NCBI RefSeq assembly: GCF_000717645.1
Contig: NZ_JNZZ01000051.1
Location: forward strand, 1 to 15,552
Reading direction: 5' to 3'
Length of the DNA stretch: 15,552 nt
Origin: Streptomyces californicus
GTDB taxonomy: Bacteria > Actinomycetota > Actinomycetes > Streptomycetales > Streptomycetaceae
The notes beneath the pieces are model-generated. The model was not told where the DNA came from, did no database searches, and saw only the letters and a program-made list of their open reading frames with translations. Each line of letters starts with the position of its first letter. Position 1 is the stretch's first letter. The translations under genes and the position numbers were made by a program. Below, piece by piece: positions 1 to 6,607 of the stretch.

Positions 1-754
1 CCCCACCCCCGAGGACTTCGCCAACGTCCCCGGCCTCGGCGTCCAGGGCACCGTCGAAGGCCACGCCGTCCTGGTCGGCCGGGAACAGCTCCTGGCCGAG
101 TGGGAGATCCGTCTCCCGGCCGCTCTCGCCGAGGCGAAGCGGGCGGCGGAGGCCGCCGGGCGCACCGCGATCGCGGTGGCCTGGGACGGCGAGGCGCGCG
201 CCGTGCTGGAGGTCGCGGACGCGGTGAAGGAGACGAGCGCGGAGGCCGTCCGGCGGCTGCGGGCCCTCGGTCTCACCCCGATCCTCCTGACCGGCGACAA
301 CCGGGCGGTCGCGGAGTCGGTGGCGGCCGAGGTCGGCATCGACGAGGTGTACGCGGAGGTCATGCCGCAGGACAAGGTCGACGTGGTCAAGCGCCTCCAG
401 GCGGAGGGCCGTTCGGTCGCGATGGTCGGGGACGGGGTCAACGACGCCGCCGCCCTCGCCCAGGCCGATCTCGGGCTGGCGATGGGCACCGGGACGGACG
501 CCGCGATCGAGGCGGGCGACCTCACCCTCGTCCGGGGCGACCTCAACGCCGCCGCCGACGCGATCCGCCTCTCCCGCCGCACCCTCTCCACCATCCGCAC
601 GAACCTCTTCTGGGCCTTCGCCTACAACGTCGCGGCGCTGCCCCTGGCCGCCGCCGGACTGCTCAACCCGATGATCGCCGGGGCGGCCATGGCCTTCTCG
701 TCCGTCTTCGTGGTCGGCAACTCCCTGCGCCTGCGCACCTTCAAGGGCGCGTGA
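1..754 (+). CDS. copA: Copper-type P1B ATPase, C-terminal part (5' end outside window)
   Basis: This is the last 250 residues of a membrane ATPase that exports soft metal ions, most likely Cu(I), from the cytoplasm. The frame is open from base 2 and ends in TGA. The fragment begins in the nucleotide-binding domain (GLGVQG glycine motif near residues 10-15 of the fragment). The P-domain follows, with TGDN at 97-100 and the Mg-binding GDGVND at 143-148. The last two membrane helices run from about 201. They carry YN (208-209) and MAFSS (230-234), the paired motifs that in this family line the Cu(I) site. The phosphorylated DKTG aspartate, the CPC helix and any N-terminal metal-binding domain lie upstream of the window, so metal specificity rests on the helix 7/8 motifs only. 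A perfect hairpin 19 bases after the stop ends the transcript. Confidence 0.93.
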   Translation, partial: PTPEDFANVPGLGVQGTVEGHAVLVGREQLLAEWEIRLPAALAEAKRAAEAAGRTAIAVAWDGEARAVLEVADAVKETSAEAVRRLRALGLTPILLTGDNRAVAESVAAEVGIDEVYAEVMPQDKVDVVKRLQAEGRSVAMVGDGVNDAAALAQADLGLAMGTGTDAAIEAGDLTLVRGDLNAAADAIRLSRRTLSTIRTNLFWAFAYNVAALPLAAAGLLNPMIAGAAMAFSSVFVVGNSLRLRTFKGA

Positions 755-773
755 GACCGGCATCGCACACGAC

Positions 774-816
774 GAACGGGAGCGGCGGGGCCCACCGGGC
801 CCCGCCGCTCCCGTTC
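774..816 (+). terminator. Perfect 20-bp hairpin terminator after the copper ATPase
   Basis: Two exact 20-base complementary arms (774-793 and 797-816) flank a 3-base ACC loop. The stem is GC-rich and begins 19 bases after the ATPase stop codon. No U-tract follows, which is usual for Streptomyces terminators. Because the stem is perfectly symmetric it could stop transcription from either direction. Confidence 0.9.
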
Positions 817-908
817 AGGAAACGTTCACCGGTGGCCCGTAAGGTGACGGCGATTCACCGCCGTTCCGGAAGGAGTCCGGTCCGTGCGGAGTACGTCGGA
901 GAACAGGA

Positions 909-1346
909 ATGCACAGGGTGAAGAGAATCAAGGCCGTCGTCGTCGCCGCCACCGCCATAGCCGGGCTGGCCGTGTCCATCACGCCGGTCCAGGCCGCCGA
1001 CACCTGCACGGCCGGTGGAAACGGCAAGTACATCTGCAAGTACGGCGTGACCAAGCACGACCTGCCGAACGGCGAGGACGAGCAGTTCCTGGTCGGCACC
1101 GACTACGCGGTGTGGTGGCGCATCACCACGAACGGCAGTTGGAGCAAGTGGACGTCCATGGGCAAGCCCGACCCGGCCGGCGGCCAGGCCAACGCGGCAA
1201 GCTCCATCACCGTCACGGACTGGTACTCGGGGGGCGAACTCCGGACGAGCATGGTGCTGAAGAACACCAACGGCGCCACCGTGGGCAAGATGCGCCTCGA
1301 CACCGGGAAGGGCTGGCTGCCCTGGGACTTCCCCAACTGCTGCTGA
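909..1346 (+). CDS. Small secreted protein of unknown function (145 aa)
   Basis: I do not recognise a family. The protein has a classical Sec signal peptide: basic start (MHRVKRIK), hydrophobic core at about 9-23, and a likely cleavage after VQA at residue 29. The mature part is about 116 residues, with cysteines at 33 and 43 and a terminal CC pair (144-145), which could form two disulfides. It is rich in Trp, Gly, Asn and Thr (YAVWWRITTNGSWSKW at 66-81), a composition common in small extracellular beta proteins. The ATG at 909 is chosen because GGAG at 898-901 lies seven bases upstream. A 6-bp dyad, ACGGCG-N6-CGCCGT at 847-864, lies in the upstream region. The gene stands alone between the ATPase terminator and the convergent pxp operon. 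Coding and export are well supported; function is unknown. Confidence 0.85.
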   Translation: MHRVKRIKAVVVAATAIAGLAVSITPVQAADTCTAGGNGKYICKYGVTKHDLPNGEDEQFLVGTDYAVWWRITTNGSWSKWTSMGKPDPAGGQANAASSITVTDWYSGGELRTSMVLKNTNGATVGKMRLDTGKGWLPWDFPNCC

Positions 1347-1393
1347 CCGGCTCGCCGTCGGCCCCTCCGCGGCACGCCTGATCTGCGGCCGGC

Positions 1394-1460
1394 CGCGCGG
1401 TCCACGGCCGGTCGCGGCAGACCGTGCGGTACCCGGCCGGTCGTGCGGTACCCGGCCGGT
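1394..1460. repeat. 19-bp direct repeats between convergent genes
   Basis: Two exact adjacent copies of CGTGCGGTACCCGGCCGGT lie at 1423-1441 and 1442-1460. A degenerate third copy with three mismatches lies at 1394-1412. They fill the gap between the secreted-protein gene and the 3' end of pxpC, ending 7 bases before the pxpC stop. The core GGTACC and CCGG are themselves palindromic. Any role, for example in transcription termination, is unproven. Confidence 0.75.
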
Positions 1461-1467
1461 CGCGGCC

Positions 1468-2472
1468 TCAGGCCCGTACGAAGCGCAGCCGGGTGCCCGG
1501 GACCGCCTGGGCCGCCCCGGCGAGGGCCCGTTCGGCGACGACGCCGACGACGGGATAGCCGCCCGTCGTCGGATGGTCGTGGAGGAAGACGACGGGCCGG
1601 CCGTCCGGCGGCACCTGGATGGCCCCCAACACCACTCCCTCGCTCGGCAGTTCCTCGGCACGGGACCGTTCCAGCGCGGGGCCTTCCGTGCGGAGGCCGA
1701 TGCGGTTGCTGTGCGGTGAGACCCGGTAGTCGGCGGTCAGGAGGGTACGGAGCGCGGGCGCGGTGAACCAGTCGTGGCGGGGCCCGAGATGGACCGGCAG
1801 CACCAGTTCGACGGGGGCGCCGGGCCAGGGGGCGGGCCCGGCGGCGGCCGGAGGCCCGCATCGCTCTGCCGGTCCGCGCCTCTTCGCCGGACCGCACCTC
1901 TTCGCCGGGTCGCCCAGCTCCACCGCGCTGCCCGGCCCCACCGGGCGGCTCGGCCCCACCAGGCCGCCCGGCTCCACCGGGTCGCTCGGCTTCGCCGGGT
2001 CGCCCAGCGGAACGGTGTCCCCCGCGCCCAGCGGGGCGGGCCCGAGCCCCGACAGGAGGTCCGCCGACCGGCTGCCCAGCACCGCGTCCGGCTCCAGCCC
2101 GCCCGCGAACGCCAGATAGCTCCGGAGACCGGTGACGGCGGGGCCCGCCTCCAGCACCGCGCCGGCAGGCACCCGTACCGGCTCGCCCCACGCCACCGGC
2201 CGCCCGCCCACGCGCACCGGGCAGCCCGCCCCGCCGACAACGGCGACGACCGGCCGGTCCGGGCGGACCGCGCAGCCGGTGAGGGTGGTCTCCAGGACGG
2301 CGGCGCCGGGCGGATTGCCCACCAGCCGGTTGGCCAGCCGGGCGGCGGGCGCGTCCAGCGCACCGGACCGCCCGACCCCGAGATGCGCCCAGCCGGGACG
2401 GCCCGCATCCTGCACGGTGGTCAGCGCGCCGGACCGGACAACGTGCAGGTACGCGGCGGGGGTTGACGTCAT
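1468..2472 (-). CDS. pxpC: 5-oxoprolinase subunit PxpC (KipA / AHS2 family, biotin-dependent carboxylase-like domain)
   Basis: One of three subunits of ATP-dependent prokaryotic 5-oxoprolinase, which opens 5-oxoproline (pyroglutamate) to glutamate. The 334-residue product shows the family hallmarks: TTVQDAGRPGWAHLGVGRSG (18-37) at the N terminus, RSYLAFAGG (117-125), SNRIGLR (255-261), and the C-terminal TTGGYPVVGVV (302-312). The ATG start overlaps the pxpB stop in an ATGA junction, indicating translational coupling. An unusual stretch at about residues 157-217 is built of degenerate DPAK, GPAK and GPAE units rich in Pro, Gly and Arg. It looks like a repeat expansion in a surface loop, since conserved sequence resumes on both sides. 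Confidence 0.93.
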   Translation of the reverse strand: MTSTPAAYLHVVRSGALTTVQDAGRPGWAHLGVGRSGALDAPAARLANRLVGNPPGAAVLETTLTGCAVRPDRPVVAVVGGAGCPVRVGGRPVAWGEPVRVPAGAVLEAGPAVTGLRSYLAFAGGLEPDAVLGSRSADLLSGLGPAPLGAGDTVPLGDPAKPSDPVEPGGLVGPSRPVGPGSAVELGDPAKRCGPAKRRGPAERCGPPAAAGPAPWPGAPVELVLPVHLGPRHDWFTAPALRTLLTADYRVSPHSNRIGLRTEGPALERSRAEELPSEGVVLGAIQVPPDGRPVVFLHDHPTTGGYPVVGVVAERALAGAAQAVPGTRLRFVRA

Positions 2473-3353
2473 GCGCCCGCCCGGGGACCTGCGGCGGGGG
2501 GCGTAGGCCCGGCAGGGGGCATCGGCCCGGCGTGCGGCGTTGCTTCGGTCGGATGCGCAGCCCCGGCGTAAGGCGTCGTCCCGGTCGGGGACGCCGCCCC
2601 GCCGAGAGGTGCCGGTGCCGTACGTCCACGGGGCTCGGGCACCGCCCCCGCGTGCGGACCGCCACCCTCCCCCACCGGCACGAACCGCACCGGCGTCCCC
2701 GGGCCGAGCAGCGCCGCCGGCTCCCGCGCCGGGTCCCACAGGGCTGCCGGGTCCGGCATCCGCCCGATGAGCTGCCAGCCGCCGGGCGAAGGGCGCGGGT
2801 ACACCCCCGTGTAGGGCCCGGCGAGGGCCACCGCCCCGGCCGGGACCCGGGTGCGCGGGGTCGTGCGCCGGGGCACGTGCAGCCGCTCGGGCAGCCCCGC
2901 GAGATAGCCGAACCCGGGGGCGAACCCGCAGAACGCCACCCGGAACGCGGTACGGGAGTGCAGCGCGCCCACCTCGTCGGCCCCGACGCCCCAGAGCGCG
3001 GCGACCGCGTCGAGGTCGGGCCCGTCGTAGATGACGGGGATCTCCACCGGATCGCCGCCCGCCCGGGACACCGGCTCCACCCGCCACGAGGCGAGGTCCC
3101 GCGCCAGACGGTCCCGGGCCCCGGGGTCACGGTCCGCGATCCCGTCGAGCAGGACGGTGCGGGCGGCCGGGACGATGTCGCGCACGGCGGGCAGCTCACC
3201 GCGCTCGCGGCGGCGGATCAGCTCGGCGTGGAACGCCTCGGCGTGCTCGCCGTCGGCGAGTTCGACGAGGAGCGCGTGCGGCCCGGCTGCCAGCACACGC
3301 GGCGCACCCCCCGAACCACTGCCGCAGCTACGGAAGTTGCCCGGCCGGGTCAC
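2469..3353 (-). CDS. pxpB: 5-oxoprolinase subunit PxpB (KipI / AHS1 family)
   Basis: Second subunit of the 5-oxoprolinase complex, with a cyclophilin-like fold. Family signatures are YDGPDLDAVA (109-118), FCGFAPGFGYLAGLP (141-155) and the block from RTRVPAGAVALAGPYTG through YPRPSPGGWQLIGR (167-198). The frame begins with a GTG that overlaps the pxpA stop (GTGA), and the stop overlaps the pxpC start (ATGA). An alternative GTG at 3296, preceded by a GGGGGG run that could act as a ribosome site, would give VLAAGPHALLVEL at the N terminus and fits the usual family length better. The 5' end is therefore uncertain by 57 bases. The last 65 residues (about 229-294) are a Pro/Ala/Gly/Thr-rich tail with repeating TPxAG units, beyond the conserved domain. 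Confidence 0.9.
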   Translation of the reverse strand: MTRPGNFRSCGSGSGGAPRVLAAGPHALLVELADGEHAEAFHAELIRRRERGELPAVRDIVPAARTVLLDGIADRDPGARDRLARDLASWRVEPVSRAGGDPVEIPVIYDGPDLDAVAALWGVGADEVGALHSRTAFRVAFCGFAPGFGYLAGLPERLHVPRRTTPRTRVPAGAVALAGPYTGVYPRPSPGGWQLIGRMPDPAALWDPAREPAALLGPGTPVRFVPVGEGGGPHAGAVPEPRGRTAPAPLGGAASPTGTTPYAGAAHPTEATPHAGPMPPAGPTPPAAGPRAGA

Positions 3354-4102
3354 GTGAACGCCCGTATCGTGACGCCCGCTTCCTCCAGGGCCGCCCGCAC
3401 CCGGCGGGCGAGGTCCGCCGCGCCCGGCGTGTCCCCGTGGACGCAGAGCGAGCGCGCGACGACCGGGACACGGCTGCCGTCCGCCCCGGCCACCGCCCGC
3501 TCGACGGCCATCCCGACGCTGCGGCGTACGACCTCGTCCGGGTCGTGCACGACCGCGCCCGCCTCGCCACGCGGTACGAGAGTGCCCTCCGGGGTGTACG
3601 CACGGTCGGCGAACGCCTCTTCCACGGGCACCAGTCGAGCCGCTGCCGCGTGGGCGAGCAGACGCGAGCCCGGCAGCCCCAGCACGGCCGGGGAGCCGCC
3701 CGCGAGACGGATCCCCTCGATGACGGCGGCGGCCTGCTCGTCGTCCCGGACGGTCCGGTTGTAGAGCGCGCCGTGCGGTTTGACGTACGAGACGGTGGCG
3801 CCGGCGGCCTCCGCGAACACCCGCAACGCGCCTATCTGGTAGGCGATCTCGGCGGCCAGCTCGGCGGCGGGCACGTCCATCGCGCGGCGTCCGAACCCGG
3901 CCAGGTCGCGGTAGGAGACCTGCGCGCCGATCCGCACCCCGCCGGCCGCCGCCGCGTCGCAGACCCGCCGCATCACGGAGGCGTCGCCCGCGTGGAAGCC
4001 GCAGGCGACGTTGGCGCTGGTGACGACGGCGAGGAGGGCGTCGTCGTCGGTCAGGGTCCAGGTGCCGAAGCCCTCGCCGAGGTCCGCGTTGAGATCCATC
4101 AT
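3350..4102 (-). CDS. pxpA: 5-oxoprolinase subunit PxpA (LamB/YcsF family)
   Basis: First gene of the 5-oxoprolinase operon, 250 residues, the normal family length. The N terminus MDLNADLGEGFG, then SANVACGFHAGD, GAQVSYRD, YVKPHGALYN and SLCVHGDTPGA are the conserved blocks of the LamB/YcsF family. In order they supply the Asp and His residues thought to form its active site. The stop overlaps the pxpB start. Candidate starts are ATG at 4102 (used here), ATG at 4099, and an in-frame GTG at 4105. The GTG sits six bases after a good -10 element, so the mRNA may be leaderless and begin at that codon. The gene is transcribed divergently from the HD-domain gene. Confidence 0.94.
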   Translation of the reverse strand: MMDLNADLGEGFGTWTLTDDDALLAVVTSANVACGFHAGDASVMRRVCDAAAAGGVRIGAQVSYRDLAGFGRRAMDVPAAELAAEIAYQIGALRVFAEAAGATVSYVKPHGALYNRTVRDDEQAAAVIEGIRLAGGSPAVLGLPGSRLLAHAAAARLVPVEEAFADRAYTPEGTLVPRGEAGAVVHDPDEVVRRSVGMAVERAVAGADGSRVPVVARSLCVHGDTPGAADLARRVRAALEEAGVTIRAFT

Positions 4103-4111
4103 CACGGCCGC

Positions 4112-4140
4112 ACGGTATGACCGTCCGGGCCGGGCGACAA
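4112..4140 (-). promoter_or_regulatory. Probable leaderless promoter of the pxpABC operon
   Basis: On the minus strand TTGTCG (4140-4135) is followed after exactly 17 bases by TACCGT (4117-4112). Six further bases lead to GTG-ATG-ATG (4105-4097) in frame with pxpA. This is the spacing of a housekeeping-sigma promoter whose +1 falls on the start codon. No Shine-Dalgarno sequence is present, which agrees with a leaderless transcript. Inferred from spacing only. Confidence 0.6.
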
Positions 4141-4218
4141 GAGCCGGTCCGCAGGGTGGAAGCGCGAAGCCCCGGGCGGCCGGGCCCGCGCGGGCCCGAA
4201 CCGGCACGGCCCACGTCC

Positions 4219-4224
4219 TAAAGT
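4219..4224 (+). promoter_or_regulatory. Possible -10 element for leaderless HD-domain gene
   Basis: TAAAGT at 4219-4224 ends six bases before the ATG at 4231, the geometry expected if transcription starts at the initiator codon. No ribosome binding site is visible. No good -35 hexamer is found 17-18 bases upstream, so the call is tentative. Confidence 0.4.
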
Positions 4225-4230
4225 CGCCCC

Positions 4231-5022
4231 ATGACGGACCACAGCCACCACACCGGCGCACCACGCGACACCGAAACCGGCACCGGCACCGCCGCCGAGG
4301 TCGATACCGACGCCGGGGCCGACGCCGAGGTCGATACCGTCGCCGGGTCCCACGCCGATACCGACGCCGGGGCTGGCGCCGGGCTCCGGGGCCGCTGGCA
4401 CGACACGCTGCTGGCGGCACGGGCCGGGGCGGAGGGCCCCGATCCGTTGCCGTACGCCGAGAACCTGCTCGCCCGCTGGGCCGAGCCGCAGCGCCGGTAC
4501 CACTCGACCGCCCACCTCCGGGCCGTCCTGGACCACGTCGACACCCTGGCCGCCCACGCCGACGACGTACAGGCGGTACGGCTCGCCGCCTGGTTCCACG
4601 ACGCGGTGTACCGGCCCGACCGGAGCGAGAACGAGGAGCGCAGCGCCGCGCTGGCCGAGCGCGCGCTGACCGAGGCGGGGGTGCCGGACGCGGTGGTGGC
4701 CGAGGTCGCCCGGCTGGTCCGGCTCACCGTCACGCACGCCCCCGCCGAGGGCGACCGCAACGGCGAGGTGCTGTGCGACGCCGATCTGGCGGTCCTGGCG
4801 GGCGGGCCCCAGGAGTACGCGGCGTACGCGGCCCGGGTCCGGGAGGAGTACGGCTTCGTCCCGGACGACGCCTTCCGGGAGGGCCGGGCGGCGGTCCTGC
4901 GGCAACTCCTCGATCTGCCCCGCCTGTTCCGTACCCCGTACGGCGCGGCGGAGTGGGAGGAGCGCGCCCGGCACAACCTGGCGACGGAGCTGGAGCTGCT
5001 GACCTCGTCCGCCCCCGGCTGA
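4231..5022 (+). CDS. HD-superfamily metal-dependent phosphohydrolase-like protein
   Basis: The 263-residue product carries an HD domain: RRYHSTAHL (88-96), WFHDAVY (121-127, with the HD pair at 123-124) and CDADL (182-186). These are the metal-binding His, His-Asp and Asp positions of the superfamily, so a divalent-metal-dependent phosphohydrolase is likely, but the substrate is unknown. It resembles the stand-alone bacterial proteins of about 200 residues annotated only as predicted metal-dependent HD phosphohydrolases. Residues 20-50 are an additional low-complexity acidic segment encoded by 30-bp tandem repeats. The conserved domain starts near residue 52 (LRGRWHDTLLAA), so this leader may be dispensable. 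It is divergent from pxpABC, with no evident functional link. Confidence 0.88.
   Translation: MTDHSHHTGAPRDTETGTGTAAEVDTDAGADAEVDTVAGSHADTDAGAGAGLRGRWHDTLLAARAGAEGPDPLPYAENLLARWAEPQRRYHSTAHLRAVLDHVDTLAAHADDVQAVRLAAWFHDAVYRPDRSENEERSAALAERALTEAGVPDAVVAEVARLVRLTVTHAPAEGDRNGEVLCDADLAVLAGGPQEYAAYAARVREEYGFVPDDAFREGRAAVLRQLLDLPRLFRTPYGAAEWEERARHNLATELELLTSSAPG
4294..4377 (+). repeat. 30-bp tandem repeat inside the HD-protein gene
   Basis: Units begin with GCCGAGGTCGATACC at 4294-4323 and 4324-4353, followed by a third copy shortened by six bases at 4354-4377 that starts GCCGATACCGACGCC. Unit length is a multiple of three, so the frame is kept. It encodes AEVDTDAGAD, AEVDTVAGSH and ADTDAGAG. Such in-frame units can change number by slippage, altering the N-terminal extension. 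Confidence 0.88.
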
Positions 5023-5064
5023 CCGGCCGCCCCGCCACCACCCCTCCCCTCTCCCTCCGGCCGC

Positions 5065-5088
5065 TCCCCCTCCCCCTCCCCCTCCCCC
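5065..5088. repeat. Four-copy TCCCCC hexamer in a polypyrimidine tract
   Basis: Four perfect TCCCCC units lie in a longer, nearly pure C/T stretch (about 5037-5088) just after the HD-gene stop. Homopyrimidine mirror repeats of this kind can form triplex DNA, and the complementary strand is a G-run array able to form a G-quadruplex. A role as a terminator or replication pause is speculative. Confidence 0.75.
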
Positions 5089-5136
5089 GCTGACTGTCAA
5101 CGTGTCTTCGCGAATGTTCCGGTTGGTTCACGGTGT

Positions 5137-5168
5137 CGTACCGGTTGCACCCTGGCCCGACCGGTACG
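5137..5168. promoter_or_regulatory. 9-bp inverted repeat upstream of the beta-propeller lipoprotein gene
   Basis: CGTACCGGT (5137-5145) and its exact reverse complement ACCGGTACG (5160-5168) are separated by 14 bases, about 100 bases before the ATG at 5271. Arm centres are 23 bp apart, roughly two helical turns, as expected for a dimeric DNA-binding regulator. I see no convincing -35/-10 pair around it, and the cognate regulator is unknown. Confidence 0.5.
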
Positions 5169-5270
5169 GGACACCGGCCACTAACGTCTCGCATCGCAGA
5201 TGCACACGCCTTCTGCGACGGCGATCCGCCGATCTTTCCGCTCCGAACGACTCCACGGGGGTAAGGCGAC

Positions 5271-6515
5271 ATGTCCAAGGGACTCGGTACGACGGCCGGC
5301 AGATCTTCCCGGCGGCGCGTGCTGCGGCTGGCGGGGACCGGGATCACGATGGCCGTGCTCGGGGCCGGGCTGACCGGCTGCGAGGACGAGTCGGCGACCG
5401 GCGGCGAGGGCAGCGTGCCGCCGCCGCGCACCCCCGCCCCCGAGGACGGCAAGGGCGGCGGGGCCGGTGAGGACGGCAAGGCCCCCGCACCGGTCTGGTC
5501 GAGGACGACCTCCGCGCAGACGTACGGGGACAACGACGAACTCGTGGCCGTGGACGGCGTGGTGATCGCGAGCGGCGATCCGCTGGCCGCGCTCGCCGGG
5601 GCGACCGGCGAGCAGCGGTGGTCGCTGGCCGACGGGGCGACGCCCGGTGCGCCGCTGCTGCTCGGCGGCGGCACCCTGTACCTGGCCAGCGGCAAGTACG
5701 ACGGCAGCGTGATCGGGTACGTACCGGGGTCGGGCGAGGAGTCCTGGCGCAGCCGTCTCGGCAAGGAGTACCGGCAGCCGCGGCCGGTCGCCGTGGACGC
5801 GGAGCAGGTGTACGTGATCGCGGAGATCCTGGAGGCGGACGGGTCGTCCCACACCAACGTGATCGCCGCGCTGAACAGCGCCACCGGCAAGGTCGTGTGG
5901 AAGGAGCAGCGGGACCTCGGCACCGAGCAGAACGGCGTCCACGCCGCCGTGCGGGGCCGCCACCTCGTCTACACGGACTTCAAGAAGAACCTCACGGTCC
6001 GCGACACCGCCACCGGCCGGCAGGTGTGGACGCACAAGACGACGAAGACGAGTTACGGGCCGTTCGCCGTCCACGGGGACCTGGTGATCGTTCCGCAGGG
6101 GTCGCGGCTCCAGGCGTTCGCGCTGGCGGACGGCTCCGAGAAGTGGTCGGTGGAGGCCGAGGAGTTCTCCCTGTTCCGGGAGCCGAGCCTGGTCGACGGC
6201 GTGCTGTACATCGCGGACAGCGGCCGCACGCTGTGGGCGCTCGATCCGGCGACCGGGAAGAAGGTGTGGCAGTCCACGGCGCTGAGGGACGCGAAGGCCC
6301 AGGTACCCCGGCAGTTCGTCCGGGTGGGCGGCACGCTGTACGGGGCCACCGACCTCGACCCGGAGGGCGGGGTGCACGCGGTGGACGCCAGGACCGGCGC
6401 CCTGCGGTGGACGTTCAACGACGGCTCGGGCGACTACCACGCGTGGCTGGTGGCCACGGACGGCAAGCACGTCTTCGCCTTGCACGGCAAGAAGCTGCAC
6501 GCGCTGCCCGCCTAG
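5271..6515 (+). CDS. Tat-exported lipoprotein with PQQ-like beta-propeller repeats
   Basis: The 414-residue product starts with a twin-arginine signal (SSRRRVLRLAG, 12-22), a hydrophobic stretch, and a lipobox LTGC (34-37). It should therefore be exported folded and lipid-anchored on the outside at Cys37. A flexible Gly/Pro/Glu-rich linker covers about 38-75. The rest is a propeller. At least seven blades end in the A/D-x-x-T/D-G-x-x-x-W turn (about 111-117, 153-159, 204-210, 248-253, 287-292, 327-333, 374-380), and a weaker eighth lies near 400-411. These repeats are named after PQQ enzymes, but no dehydrogenase active site is seen; a binding or scaffold role is more likely. GGGG-TAAGG at 5257-5265 serves as ribosome site. 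It appears monocistronic and convergent with the ArsR-like gene. Confidence 0.88.
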   Translation: MSKGLGTTAGRSSRRRVLRLAGTGITMAVLGAGLTGCEDESATGGEGSVPPPRTPAPEDGKGGGAGEDGKAPAPVWSRTTSAQTYGDNDELVAVDGVVIASGDPLAALAGATGEQRWSLADGATPGAPLLLGGGTLYLASGKYDGSVIGYVPGSGEESWRSRLGKEYRQPRPVAVDAEQVYVIAEILEADGSSHTNVIAALNSATGKVVWKEQRDLGTEQNGVHAAVRGRHLVYTDFKKNLTVRDTATGRQVWTHKTTKTSYGPFAVHGDLVIVPQGSRLQAFALADGSEKWSVEAEEFSLFREPSLVDGVLYIADSGRTLWALDPATGKKVWQSTALRDAKAQVPRQFVRVGGTLYGATDLDPEGGVHAVDARTGALRWTFNDGSGDYHAWLVATDGKHVFALHGKKLHALPA

Positions 6516-6607
6516 GGCCTGTCTGACCATTCCCGTCGTCGCGGCCGGCGGCCCCACCGCAGGACCGCGAAGAGGACAGCGGGGGCTGGTGTTCGCCCGC
6601 CCGGGGT

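Noticed and set aside
847..864. Riboswitch-like dyad before the small secreted protein
   Set aside because: A single 6-bp stem in very GC-rich DNA is not enough to support a structured RNA.
2463..3764. A 433-codon plus-strand frame over pxpA and pxpB
   Set aside because: Composition is Arg/Pro/Gly-rich with no family features, opposite a clear enzyme operon.
3354..4214. Frame continuing upstream of pxpB through pxpA, suggesting a longer or frameshifted PxpB
   Set aside because: The upstream part has no family similarity and overlaps the well-conserved pxpA frame. The GTGA junction explains the arrangement.
5271..6515. PQQ-dependent dehydrogenase
   Set aside because: The blades are PQQ-like, but the protein is short, lipid-anchored and lacks the catalytic and cofactor-contact motifs of the quinoprotein enzymes.
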